Assembly: GCF_049116555.1 (NCBI RefSeq)
Contig: NZ_JAGDYT010000001.1
Location: forward strand, 124,001 to 188,000
Origin: Maricaulis maris_C
GTDB taxonomy: Bacteria > Pseudomonadota > Alphaproteobacteria > Caulobacterales > Maricaulaceae
Direction of reading: 5' to 3'
Length of the DNA stretch: 64,000 bases
Under the pieces are notes generated by a model. That model saw nothing but the letters and a program-made list of their open reading frames with translations. It was not told where the DNA came from and did no database searches. This document shows, in pieces, positions 55,258 to 62,724 of this stretch. The translations under genes were made by a program, and so were the position numbers. Each line of letters opens with the position of its first letter. The first letter of the stretch is position 1.

Positions 55258-56142
55258 TCAGTTTGCCGTCAGCGTCAGGCTGACCGGGATCAGTGCCGAG
55301 CGGGCGCGATCGACCTGGGGGCCGACCCAGATCGTGTAGGCACCGGACAGGGCTGAAGGGAGGTCGACGAAGTCAGCGGCCTCCAGTTCGTCATTGCACA
55401 CGAAATCGCCGTTGGGTGTCCGGACCATCAAGGTCAGGTCATCGGAGCCGTTGGCACGAACCATCAGGCCTGACCCATTCCCGTCGAACTCCAGGTTCAG
55501 CGCCGGTGTTTCGCTCGAGACCGCGCCGCATCGGTTGTCCCAGGCAGGCGGACGTACCGCGCCATTGGCGTGGGCTCTGACGTCAAGTTCTGAGGGCTGG
55601 AAACCGGAGGTCAGCCGGAGGGTGGCGTAGGTTGGAAGGTATCGTGGCATCTCGGCATTGCTATCAATGTTGAGGATGCCCAGCTCGACCGGCTCGGAAT
55701 CCCCGCCTCCCCAGAATGACGATACCCGTCCGACCCAGATGTTGTACTCACCTTCTTGTGGAGATGAGAGGCTGAGAATTGGGTCCAGCCCGCCCATGGC
55801 GTCGTCATTGCACAGCCAATCGCCTGACGGTGTCTGGATGACCAGCGAGGTGTCGGTATTCGACATGGCGAATACCCGCAGCATATCGCCGCCTGAACCA
55901 TAGTGCAGTCGCAGGCTTGGGGCGTCGGCGATTTCGCCTGCGCAATCGCGGCCGAGATCATCGGCCTCGATATCGCCGCCGGCCGAGATCGACATGTCGA
56001 ATCGCTGGGGGCCTTGTGAGGGGTCGAGCCTTAGCGTGCCGGAGACGGGTTCACGCGCGGCGGTCTGCCCTTCGGCCAAGCCTGCCGTCGCTACACCGGC
56101 CATCACGGCAAGTGATGTGGCTAATAGTGTCTTTGATAACAT
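55258..56142 (-). CDS. Secreted protein with two PPC-like domains
   Basis: A 294-residue exported protein of unknown role. Signal peptide to about residue 25 (AEG-QTA). Then two copies of one ~125-residue domain. Each has a Cys in CAGEIADAPSLRL or its equivalent CGAVSSETPALNL, a central DTSLVIQTPSGDWLCNDD or DLTLMVRTPNGDFVCNDE, and a closing GEYNIWVGRV or GAYTIWVGPQ. The fold pattern resembles bacterial pre-peptidase C-terminal (PPC) domains. It shares its leader (GGGGGAATTTC before ATG) with the 57418 gene. No protease triad. Confidence 0.75.
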   Translation of the reverse strand: MLSKTLLATSLAVMAGVATAGLAEGQTAAREPVSGTLRLDPSQGPQRFDMSISAGGDIEADDLGRDCAGEIADAPSLRLHYGSGGDMLRVFAMSNTDTSLVIQTPSGDWLCNDDAMGGLDPILSLSSPQEGEYNIWVGRVSSFWGGGDSEPVELGILNIDSNAEMPRYLPTYATLRLTSGFQPSELDVRAHANGAVRPPAWDNRCGAVSSETPALNLEFDGNGSGLMVRANGSDDLTLMVRTPNGDFVCNDELEAADFVDLPSALSGAYTIWVGPQVDRARSALIPVSLTLTAN

Positions 56143-56320
56143 GAAATTCCCCCTGGTTGGCTGACGGTCGCGCGATCCGGTGCCGGTGATGCGTTCGACC
56201 CATCATCCGTGCGCAGGCTAGCATCATAGCTTTCGGAAACCCAATGCCCTCAACGAGGTGGTGCGTCCCGCGTCGGACCGAGCGCCGCTGATCCGGGATC
56301 GGCAGCGACGCGGGTCAATA

Positions 56321-56351
56321 CAAAAAAACGGGGCCCGCCGGGCCCCGTTTT
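56321..56351 (-). terminator. Terminator between secreted-protein genes
   Basis: ACGGGGCCCG and CGGGCCCCGT form a near-perfect hairpin (56328-56348) flanked by seven A's on the left, which are T's on the minus strand. It ends the 56377-56811 gene. Confidence 0.88.
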
Positions 56352-56376
56352 CGCTCTCTGCGTCACTCAAGCGGGA

Positions 56377-56811
56377 TCAGAACTCGGTGAAATAGACGAC
56401 CGCGTTGGCTGTGCCGCCACCGTACACACCGACCCAGATGTCGTACTGACCAGAGCCAGACAAGCGGATGGCAGGGTCGAGGCCGTTCACATCGTCAGCG
56501 CAATACCAGCTGCCGTCTGGCGCGTTGATAACGAGGGTTGTGTCCGACCCGGATTCAGCCCCGATGGTGACTGCGCCGCCAGACCAGTAAAGCCGGACAT
56601 CCGGGGCATTGGAAATGGACCCGGCACATCCGACATTGCTGGCGTTGACACTGCCGCCGGCGACGATCGAAACGCCGTACGGATCTGGTGCGAAACCGGC
56701 ACTCAGCGACACTTCGCCGAAGTTCGGGCTGAGGCTGTAGTCCTGGGCCGTGGCAAGGCCGGCGAAAGCGGCTGCTGCGACGATGGCTGTAGCCGCGGAT
56801 TTCATGAACAT
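56377..56811 (-). CDS. Secreted single PPC-like domain protein
   Basis: A 144-residue exported protein: signal peptide ending near ATA-QDY (residue 22-23), then one domain of the same type as the neighbouring secreted proteins, with CAGSISNAPDVRLYW, DTTLVINAPDGSWYCADD, and GQYDIWVGVY near the C-terminus. Two conserved cysteines, one in the first and one in the second motif, probably form a disulfide. Start 56811 (MFMKSA) or the next ATG at 56805. Similar proteins in other alphaproteobacteria are, as I recall, often mislabelled peptidase S1; no catalytic residues are visible. Confidence 0.75.
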   Translation of the reverse strand: MFMKSAATAIVAAAAFAGLATAQDYSLSPNFGEVSLSAGFAPDPYGVSIVAGGSVNASNVGCAGSISNAPDVRLYWSGGAVTIGAESGSDTTLVINAPDGSWYCADDVNGLDPAIRLSGSGQYDIWVGVYGGGTANAVVYFTEF

Positions 56812-56829
56812 GGTGCTTCTCTTGAAAAT

Positions 56830-56869
56830 GGAAAACCGACCCCGCAGCCTTGAAGAAGGCAGCGGGGTC
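56830..56869 (-). terminator. Terminator between secreted-protein genes
   Basis: GACCCCGC (56838-56845) pairs with GCGGGGTC (56862-56869), with inner GCCTT/AAGGC; the minus strand then reads GGTTTTCC. It lies 85 bp past the 56954-57418 gene. Confidence 0.78.
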
Positions 56870-56953
56870 GATCCGGGTAGAAAAAAGGCCTGGTGAAAAT
56901 CCGGGGCGTCCCGCCAGTCGAGCGCTGACGCCCGGTTTCAATGACCGATTGGC

Positions 56954-57418
56954 TTAGCCGCCGAGCTCGGAGATGTGGAGCGTCGAGGAAGCGAGGTCGG
57001 AATTGGTGCCGTAGGTGCCAATCCAGATGTCGTACTGACCGGACTGCGGGCTGCCCCACGCCACGGACGGGTTCAGGCCGTGCGTGTCATCATTGCAGTA
57101 CCAGGAGCCGTCCGGCCCGTTGATCACGAGCGTGGTGTCGGCATTGGAGTAAGCGCTGATGTAAAGCGGAAGCGATCCGGCGTTGAAGTTCAGGCGGAAG
57201 TCCGGAGCGTTGGCGATCATGCCGGCGCAGGACGGCGACAGGTTGGACGCCTGGATGGTGCCACCGGCTGTGATCGAGGTGGTATAAGGGTCCGGCTGGA
57301 AACCCGAATTCAGGTTTACGGTGCCGAAGGTCGGCTGCAGCGACCAGTCCTGGGCTGCGGCGACGCCGGCGAAGGAAGCGGCGGCGATGCCGGCGGCGAG
57401 AATGGTTTTGATGGACAT
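56954..57418 (-). CDS. Secreted single PPC-like domain protein
   Basis: A 154-residue exported protein: signal peptide to about residue 22 (AAA-QDW), then the domain seen in the two downstream genes: FQPDPYTTSITAGGTIQA, CAGMIANAPDFRLNF, DTTLVINGPDGSWYCNDD, GLNPSVAW, GQYDIWIGTYG and a terminal LHISELGG. Strong ribosome binding site AAAGGGG and a promoter region with direct repeats (57451-57480) suggest a well-expressed gene. The tandem set of three with separate terminators indicates duplication and independent regulation. Function unknown. Confidence 0.78.
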   Translation of the reverse strand: MSIKTILAAGIAAASFAGVAAAQDWSLQPTFGTVNLNSGFQPDPYTTSITAGGTIQASNLSPSCAGMIANAPDFRLNFNAGSLPLYISAYSNADTTLVINGPDGSWYCNDDTHGLNPSVAWGSPQSGQYDIWIGTYGTNSDLASSTLHISELGG

Positions 57419-57450
57419 GAGAATTCCCCTTTGAACAGACTGTCAGGCAA

Positions 57451-57480
57451 CACACTTGCCCGAGTTCAGCGACACACTTG
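57451..57480. repeat. Direct repeat CACACTTG x2 upstream of the secreted-protein gene
   Basis: CACACTTG occurs at 57451-57458 and 57473-57480, 22 bp apart (about two helical turns), each after GC or GA. It lies 33-62 bp upstream of the 57418 start, where a regulator could bind. Confidence 0.4.
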
Positions 57481-57500
57481 TATAAACTCGATGAAAGGAA

Positions 57501-57530
57501 GATGAATGACCCAATTGGGTGATGTTCATC
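57501..57530. promoter_or_regulatory. Nested palindrome between divergent genes
   Basis: A perfect 12-bp palindrome ACCCAATTGGGT (57509-57520) is flanked by GATGAA (57501-57506) and TTCATC (57525-57530), reverse complements. TTTTT follows at 57535-57539, but no gene ends here on the plus strand. Lies between divergent thiE and the secreted-protein gene, so operator function is more likely than termination. Confidence 0.45.
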
Positions 57531-57585
57531 TAGATTTTTCGCTGCGCCATTGTCCTTGCCGGACAGGGCTGCCAAAAGACGCCGC

Positions 57586-58203
57586 ATGAGCCAGCTTTAC
57601 CTGATTTCCCCGCCGCGCATTGATGAGCACTTCCTCGCCAAACTTGAAGTGGCCCTGGATGCGGGACCGGTCTCCGCATTGCAGATCCGCCTGAAGGATC
57701 ATGACGAGGCGGCGATACGCCGTCTTGCGCCGCCGCTCATCAAGGCCGCGCAGGAGCGTGGTGTCGCGGTGATCCTCAATGACAGTCCGGAGCTGGCCGA
57801 CGCGCTCGGGTGCGACGGGGTTCATATCGGTCAGTCCGATGGCCGGGTGAAGGATGCCAGAGCGATCATGGGCAAGGGCCGAACGGTCGGGGTGACCTGC
57901 CATGACAGCCGTCACTTCGCCATGGTCGCCGGGGAAGCCGGAGCGGATTATGTCGCCTTTGGCGCCTTCTTTCCGACCCCGACCAAGGTGACTGAACATG
58001 TGGCGACACCGGACATTCTGGCCTGGTGGGTGGAGATTTTTGAGTTGCCCTGCGTCGCCATCGGCGGGATCACGGCCGAGAATGCGGCGCCACTCGTCGA
58101 GGCCGGTGCCGACTTCCTGGCAGTTTCGTCCGCTGTCTGGTCTCACCCGGATGGGCCCGCCGCGGGAGTGAAAGCCTTTGGAAGCCTGACTGGCGGGAGT
58201 TGA
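57586..58203 (+). CDS. thiE: Thiamine-phosphate synthase
   Basis: A 205-residue TIM-barrel enzyme joining the pyrimidine and thiazole phosphates of thiamine. LQIRLKDHD, AVILNDSPELADALGCDGVHIGQ (in parts), GVTCHDSRH, AFGAFFPTPTK and AIGGITAENAAPLVEAGADF, given as AIGGITAENA and EAGADF, match ThiE. The start ATG 57586 (MSQLYL) is at the conserved N-terminus. No TPP riboswitch is visible upstream. The place behind fba is also found in Caulobacter, from memory. Confidence 0.87.
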   Translation: MSQLYLISPPRIDEHFLAKLEVALDAGPVSALQIRLKDHDEAAIRRLAPPLIKAAQERGVAVILNDSPELADALGCDGVHIGQSDGRVKDARAIMGKGRTVGVTCHDSRHFAMVAGEAGADYVAFGAFFPTPTKVTEHVATPDILAWWVEIFELPCVAIGGITAENAAPLVEAGADFLAVSSAVWSHPDGPAAGVKAFGSLTGGS

Positions 58204-58304
58204 CGCCGGCAAGGCCCGCCACGGCCCGGTCCGGCAGATTACATTTCACCCAGCTGAGGCGCCCCGGCCTTGACGATGCCGCATTCCCGGCGTTCTAGAA
58301 GGGT

Positions 58305-59498
58305 ATGGTTCTGCGTTATATACTCCCCGTCATCATCGTGCTGGCCGTCCTTGGTCCGGCTCTGCCCTCTGCCGAAGCGCTCACTCTCCAGGACGCGCCG
58401 CCGCTCGAGGATGATGTGACCCCCGATATTGTCGCACCCACCTTCCCCCAGGAGCTGATCCTGCTGCCGGAAGATGTGCAGAATGCGGCCCAGGCCGGGA
58501 TGGGTGCTGAGTCAGCTGAACTCCCATCCGGACTGGGAGGTGCCGATGCTGCCTGGTATCGCGCCCAGGTCGCCTATGTGGGTGAAGACTGGGCATCTGC
58601 CCGCAATTATGCCGAGACCGCCGCAGCAGGTGGCATTATCGATGCGGCCCTGCTGGCCGGCATCATGGCGCGCAATGGCGAAGGCGGGCCGGTCGATCTG
58701 TCGACCGCAGCACGCTGGTTCACCCGGGCCGCCGACCGCGATGATCCGGTGGCTCTTTACAATCTCGGCCTGCTTGCTGCGCTGGGCGACGCCTCGCTGG
58801 AGCTTGGGCGACCCGAGCCCTGGTTCGAACGCGCCGCCCGTGCCGGACATATCCCGGCCATGGTTGCTCATGCGATTGCGCTGCGCGACTCGCCGGTCCC
58901 CCAGGATGCCATCGCGGCGCGCGAATGGGCGGGGCGTGCAGCCCAGCAAGGCTCCGCCGAGGGCATGTACCAGCTGGCTCAATTGCTGGATTCCGGGCAG
59001 GGCGGGGCGCGTGATGCAGCCGGTGCCCGCGTCTGGTATGAGCGCGCGGCCAATCAGAATCTGGCTGAGGCCGCATTCCAGGTTGGCCTGATGTCGGCCG
59101 ATGGCGAAGGCGGCGAACAGGATGACGCCACCGCCCGCGATTGGCTGCGCATCGCTGCGGAGAGTGGTTATGCGCCAGCCCAGGGTCAGTACGGGCTGAT
59201 GATGTATCAGGGTCGTGGTGGCGAGACCGATATCGAACTTGCCGCCTATTGGTTCTCGCGCGGTGCACGCGGTGGCGATGCCGAGAGCCAGTTCCTCTAT
59301 GCCTACGCACTTTACCGCGGCGAAGGCGTGACCCAGGACTTCGAGCTTGGCTATCGCTGGGTCCTTCTCGCTTCGGTCGACTATCTGGGTGCGCCCGTCC
59401 ATGACAGTCAGCGCGATCGGCTCGAAGCCGCTTTGGAAGGCGCGTTGCCGCCGGATGTCCGCCAGCGGATCCGGGCCGAGTTCGAGGCGTTGCGCTGA
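58305..59498 (+). CDS. Exported Sel1-repeat (TPR-like) protein
   Basis: A 397-residue protein with an N-terminal signal peptide (MVLRYILPVIIVLAVLG..., cut near residue 26) and about seven Sel1-like helical repeats from residue ~75 to 370, each with the pattern A...W...AA..G...A.Y.LG, for example AARWFTRAADRDDPVALYNLG and ARVWYERAANQNLAEAAFQVG, shown here in part. Such repeats bind other proteins. Probably periplasmic; partner unknown. It lies between thiE and efp, a conserved arrangement I associate with Caulobacterales. Confidence 0.87.
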   Translation: MVLRYILPVIIVLAVLGPALPSAEALTLQDAPPLEDDVTPDIVAPTFPQELILLPEDVQNAAQAGMGAESAELPSGLGGADAAWYRAQVAYVGEDWASARNYAETAAAGGIIDAALLAGIMARNGEGGPVDLSTAARWFTRAADRDDPVALYNLGLLAALGDASLELGRPEPWFERAARAGHIPAMVAHAIALRDSPVPQDAIAAREWAGRAAQQGSAEGMYQLAQLLDSGQGGARDAAGARVWYERAANQNLAEAAFQVGLMSADGEGGEQDDATARDWLRIAAESGYAPAQGQYGLMMYQGRGGETDIELAAYWFSRGARGGDAESQFLYAYALYRGEGVTQDFELGYRWVLLASVDYLGAPVHDSQRDRLEAALEGALPPDVRQRIRAEFEALR

Positions 59499-59615
59499 GC
59501 CGAAAGTGCCGCGCCGCTTGCCGTTCCCGGTCCTCACTGATAGGAGAGCGCCACCTTGCCGCGCGTGCGCGTCGGCGCGAGAGATGACCCGTCTTCGGGC
59601 GGCAACAGGTGACGT

Positions 59616-60182
59616 ATGAAAATCAACGGTAACGAAATCCGCCCCGGCAATGTGCTGATGCACCAGGACACGCTCTGGGTTGCGGTCAAGACGGACCACG
59701 TCAAGCCGGGCAAGGGCGGGGCCTTTGCCCAGGTCGAGCTGAAGAATTTGCTCGATGGCCGCAAGCTGAATGAACGTTTCCGCGCCGCCGACAAGGTCGA
59801 GAAAGTGCGCCTGGAGCAGAAGGATCACACCTTCCTGTTCGCCAGTGACGACATGCTCACCTTCATGGATGCCGAAACCTATGAGCAGATCGAGTTGCAA
59901 ACCGATTTCGTCGGTGAAGAGCGCGCAGCCTACCTCACCGATGGTATGACCGTTGTGGTCGAATTCCACGAGGAGCGTCCGATCGGCATTTCCCTGCCCC
60001 AGCACGTGACCCTGGAAATCGCCGATACCGAGCCGGTCGTCAAAGGCCAGACCGCGGCCAATTCCTACAAGCCGGCAACGCTGTCCAATGGTGTGCGGTC
60101 TTCCGTTCCACCCTTCGTTGGCGTTGGTGAGCGGATCATCGTCGCGACTGAAGACGGCTCCTATGTGAAGCGGGCGGACTGA
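59616..60182 (+). CDS. efp: Elongation factor P
   Basis: A 188-residue translation factor that rescues ribosomes stalled at polyproline. KOW-like domain first, with the loop KPGKGGAF carrying Lys33, the position modified in many bacteria; then two OB domains and the C-terminal GERIIVATEDGSYVKRAD. No EpmA or EpmB gene is near. Length 188 matches the family. The stop lies 4 bp before the next gene, so efp and suhB form an operon. Confidence 0.96.
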   Translation: MKINGNEIRPGNVLMHQDTLWVAVKTDHVKPGKGGAFAQVELKNLLDGRKLNERFRAADKVEKVRLEQKDHTFLFASDDMLTFMDAETYEQIELQTDFVGEERAAYLTDGMTVVVEFHEERPIGISLPQHVTLEIADTEPVVKGQTAANSYKPATLSNGVRSSVPPFVGVGERIIVATEDGSYVKRAD

Positions 60183-60186
60183 TACC

Positions 60187-60984
60187 ATGGGTACGCTTTC
60201 CCCGCTCCTCACTGTCATGACCGATGTTGCCGCGCGCGCCGGCCGGTCGCTCACCCGCGATTTCCGCGACATTGAGCACCTGCAGGTTTCGCGCAAGGGA
60301 CCGGCGGACTTCGTCTCGGTCGCGGATCACAAGGCCGAGGACATCATCTTTGACCGTCTGAGTCAGGCCCGCCCGGGCTATGGCTTCCTGATGGAAGAGC
60401 GCGGGATTGTTGAAGGCAGCGACAAGTCGCACCGCTGGATTGTCGACCCGCTCGACGGCACACTGAACTTCCTGCATGGCATGCCGCATTTCGCCGTCTC
60501 CATCGCGCTCGAGCGTGAGGGTGAGCTGGTTGCCGGCGTGATCTACAACCCGGCTACCGACGAAATGTTCCACGCCGAGAAGGGCAGAGGTGCCTGGCTG
60601 GCGGATCGCCGTCTGCGCGTGGCCGAACGCAAGCATTTCGACGAAGCCGTGATCTCCACCGGCACGCCCTTTATCGGCCGGCCGGGTCAGGCCCGCTTCC
60701 TCAAGGAATTGCACCAGATCATGCCGCATTGCGCCGGCATCCGGCGCATGGGCTCCGCCGCGCTCGATCTCGCCTGGGTTGCTGCGGGCCGCTATGACGG
60801 CTTCTGGGAACGCAATCTGAAATCCTGGGACATCGCGGCCGGTATCATTCTGGTCCGCGAAGCCGGCGGGTTCGTCGCCGAGGCTGACGGTGCGGACAAT
60901 CTTCTGGAAACCGGCAATATCGCCGCGGGCAACGAGCCCATCCTCGCGGAAATCACCGAGCGCCTGAAGAAGGCTGCGGGCTAG
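60187..60984 (+). CDS. suhB: Inositol monophosphatase-family protein (SuhB-like)
   Basis: A 265-residue Mg-dependent phosphatase. Metal-site motifs: MEERG (60s, with the Glu), WIVDPLDGTLNFLHG (about 84-98) and SWDIAAGIILVREAGG (about 215-230). Together these define the IMPase family. SuhB itself also has a role in transcription antitermination in enterobacteria; whether that holds here is unknown. Four base pairs behind efp. Confidence 0.93.
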   Translation: MGTLSPLLTVMTDVAARAGRSLTRDFRDIEHLQVSRKGPADFVSVADHKAEDIIFDRLSQARPGYGFLMEERGIVEGSDKSHRWIVDPLDGTLNFLHGMPHFAVSIALEREGELVAGVIYNPATDEMFHAEKGRGAWLADRRLRVAERKHFDEAVISTGTPFIGRPGQARFLKELHQIMPHCAGIRRMGSAALDLAWVAAGRYDGFWERNLKSWDIAAGIILVREAGGFVAEADGADNLLETGNIAAGNEPILAEITERLKKAAG

Positions 60985-61121
60985 CTTGTTCAAGCACCCA
61001 TCCTCGCTTTCGGTCCGGTCATAAGATCGCATCGCCAGCGGGGCATCTTTTCCGACGAAATTGGCCTAACCTGCAATCATGACGTGCTGTTTCGGTCGTC
61101 AGCAAGGCAGGGGGGCTCAGT

Positions 61122-61880
61122 ATGGGCCGGGCTTTCGGGTTTGTATTCGGCATAGCCGTCTACGCATTCTTCTTCGCAGTATTCCTCTATTCGATCGGTT
61201 TTGTCGGTAATTTACTGGTGCCGAAGACCATCGATTCCGGCGCGGCCGGGCCGTTCGCGATGGCGGCCATCGTCAATCTGGTCCTGTTGAGTGTGTTCGC
61301 GGTCCAGCACAGCGTCATGGCGCGGCCGGCGTTCAAGTCGGCCTGGACCCGACTGGTGCCCGCCTATCTGGAGCGCACCATCTACGTGCTTCTTTCCTCG
61401 ATCGCGTTGGCGCTGATCTATGCCTTCTGGCAGCCCATGCCGGGCGTGATCTGGTCCGTGCCGCAGGGCGCCGCGACCTATCTTGTACAAGGCGTGTTCT
61501 GGCTCGGCTGGCTGATCGTGCTGATCTCGACCTTCCTGATCAGCCATTTCGACCTGTTCGGCCTGAGCCAGATCTACGCCAATCTGCGTCAGCGTCCGTT
61601 CAAGGGCGCTCCATTCCGCAAGCACCTGTTTTACCGCCTGGTGCGGCACCCGATGATGACCGGCTTCATGATTGCCTTCTGGGCAGCACCGGTGATGACG
61701 CTGGGCCATCTCCTCTTCGCCATTGTGACCACGGCCTACATGGTGGTCGCAGTCTATCGTTTTGAGGAGAAGGACCTGATCGCCGAGATTGGCGATGAGT
61801 ATCTGGACTATCGCGACGAGGCGGGTGCCTTCTTCCCCAAGCTGGGCCGCAGCCGCCCGGTCAGGGGGCCCGGGGAGTAG
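61122..61880 (+). CDS. Integral membrane methyltransferase, MddA/NnrU-like
   Basis: A 252-residue protein with about six transmembrane helices. The motifs VQHSVMARPAFK (residues ~65-76), YRLVRHPMMTGF (near 172) and a C-terminal RFEEKDLIAEIGDEYLDYR (in parts) match the isoprenylcysteine-type methyltransferase/NnrU group, including methanethiol S-methyltransferase MddA, which makes dimethyl sulfide. Substrate not provable here; MddA is the closest in pattern and length. AGGGGGG lies six bases before the ATG. Confidence 0.75.
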   Translation: MGRAFGFVFGIAVYAFFFAVFLYSIGFVGNLLVPKTIDSGAAGPFAMAAIVNLVLLSVFAVQHSVMARPAFKSAWTRLVPAYLERTIYVLLSSIALALIYAFWQPMPGVIWSVPQGAATYLVQGVFWLGWLIVLISTFLISHFDLFGLSQIYANLRQRPFKGAPFRKHLFYRLVRHPMMTGFMIAFWAAPVMTLGHLLFAIVTTAYMVVAVYRFEEKDLIAEIGDEYLDYRDEAGAFFPKLGRSRPVRGPGE

Positions 61881-61940
61881 GTTTGCCGGGCGGTTCAGCC
61901 GCGAGTGCATCAGAGCCTCGCCGACCGCTGTCAGCATTGT

Positions 61941-61979
61941 CCGGACACGAAATTCGTTCAGCCGGACATGAAACGCGTT
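61941..61979 (+). repeat. Tandem 21-bp direct repeat upstream of the RHH-like ORF
   Basis: CCGGACACGAAATTCGTT (61941-61958) and CCGGACATGAAACGCGTT (61962-61979) match at 14 of 18 positions with a period of 21 bp, about two helical turns. They end 36 bp before the ATG at 62016. Confidence 0.65.
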
Positions 61980-62015
61980 ACAATCCGGGGGCAAAGCAAC
62001 CATTTGGTCTGAGCC

Positions 62016-62639
62016 ATGCGAAACAACAGGTCTAGACGACGTGAACCGAAGAAGACGGTGTCGGTTGAAGTGCGGGTCAGCGAGGAGGACAAATCCGCCT
62101 TTCTGAGCGCCTGTCAGACTGTCAATAGACCGGCGAGCTTTGTTCTGCGTCGTCTGATGGGGCTGTTCGTTGCGCTATTGACCCTCAGACAAAGGATTTT
62201 TGCCATGTTGAACAAGCTTCTTCATCGTCCCGTGCGCGCCCTTCTCTCATCGGCTGCCGTGGCGGCCGCCCTGACGGTCGGCCTGCTGGCCCCGGGAGCC
62301 GCGGCTGACATGCGGCTGGCCTACCAGGTCGCCGTCCACGATGGCGTCGGCCGGATCGTGTCCCAGGGCGAGGCTGATTTCGATGATCGTACGTCCGTTG
62401 GCGACACGCTGGGCGAGGGGCTGCGTTATGCGTTGACGGTTTCCCCTTGCGACGCGGACGCCGGCGTGTCCTGCCCGGAAGGCGGTTCATATGCGGTGCT
62501 GAGCGTCTGGGAATACGATAACGGCGAGATGGAAACGGCGACGGTCCGCGGGATTGTCGTGTCGCCAGCCGGCGAAACCCGCTTCGACACGACACTCGGC
62601 GATGGCGGCGTCCTGTCGGTTGCTTTTTTGCCGCTATAG
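62016..62639 (+). CDS. Ribbon-helix-helix-like N-terminus joined to an exported domain
   Basis: A 207-residue ORF. Residues ~14-47 (KTVSVEVRVSEEDKSAFL, then ACQTVNRPASFVLRRLM) look like an RHH DNA-binding fold: one strand followed by two helices. A hydrophobic segment follows (49-57). A second in-frame ATG at 62205 begins a clean signal peptide (NKLLHRPVRALLSSAAVAAA, cleaved near AAA-DMR) and has AAAGGA eight bases before it. So the region may encode one membrane-anchored protein or two products, a short RHH protein fused by loss of a stop and a secreted protein of 144 residues. The exported part, with two Cys, matches nothing I know. Confidence 0.6.
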   Translation: MRNNRSRRREPKKTVSVEVRVSEEDKSAFLSACQTVNRPASFVLRRLMGLFVALLTLRQRIFAMLNKLLHRPVRALLSSAAVAAALTVGLLAPGAAADMRLAYQVAVHDGVGRIVSQGEADFDDRTSVGDTLGEGLRYALTVSPCDADAGVSCPEGGSYAVLSVWEYDNGEMETATVRGIVVSPAGETRFDTTLGDGGVLSVAFLPL

Positions 62640-62650
62640 ACCGGGTCTGG

Positions 62651-62709
62651 TAGAATTGACGCGCCACGGCATTGATCCGGTCACCGGATCAGGCCGTGCG
62701 TCAAGTCTA
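62651..62709. repeat. 59-nt imperfect palindrome between convergent genes
   Basis: TAGA/TCTA, TTGACGC/GCGTCAA, ACGGC/GCCGT and TGATCCGGT/ACCGGATCA nest to give a stem of about 25 bp with few bulges and a one-base tip at 62682. No T-run on either side. Could be a bidirectional stop, an RNA stabiliser or a REP-like element. Confidence 0.55.
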
Positions 62710-62724
62710 CCTGTTTCCTCACCA

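Noticed and set aside
55258..57418. Serine protease (peptidase S1) annotation of the secreted proteins
   Set aside because: Proteins of this kind may carry that label in databases, but no His-Asp-Ser triad or GDSGG motif is present and single domains are too short.
57419..57585. A TPP riboswitch before thiE
   Set aside because: The conserved CUGAGA and the ACC-GAU-AC helix strands of the THI element are absent; only palindromes are seen.
58512..60296. A 594-codon minus-strand frame over the Sel1 and efp genes
   Set aside because: Antisense to two recognised genes; no domain visible.
62016..62204. An antitoxin of a toxin-antitoxin pair
   Set aside because: The RHH-like segment invites it, but no toxin-like gene follows; the frame continues into an exported domain.
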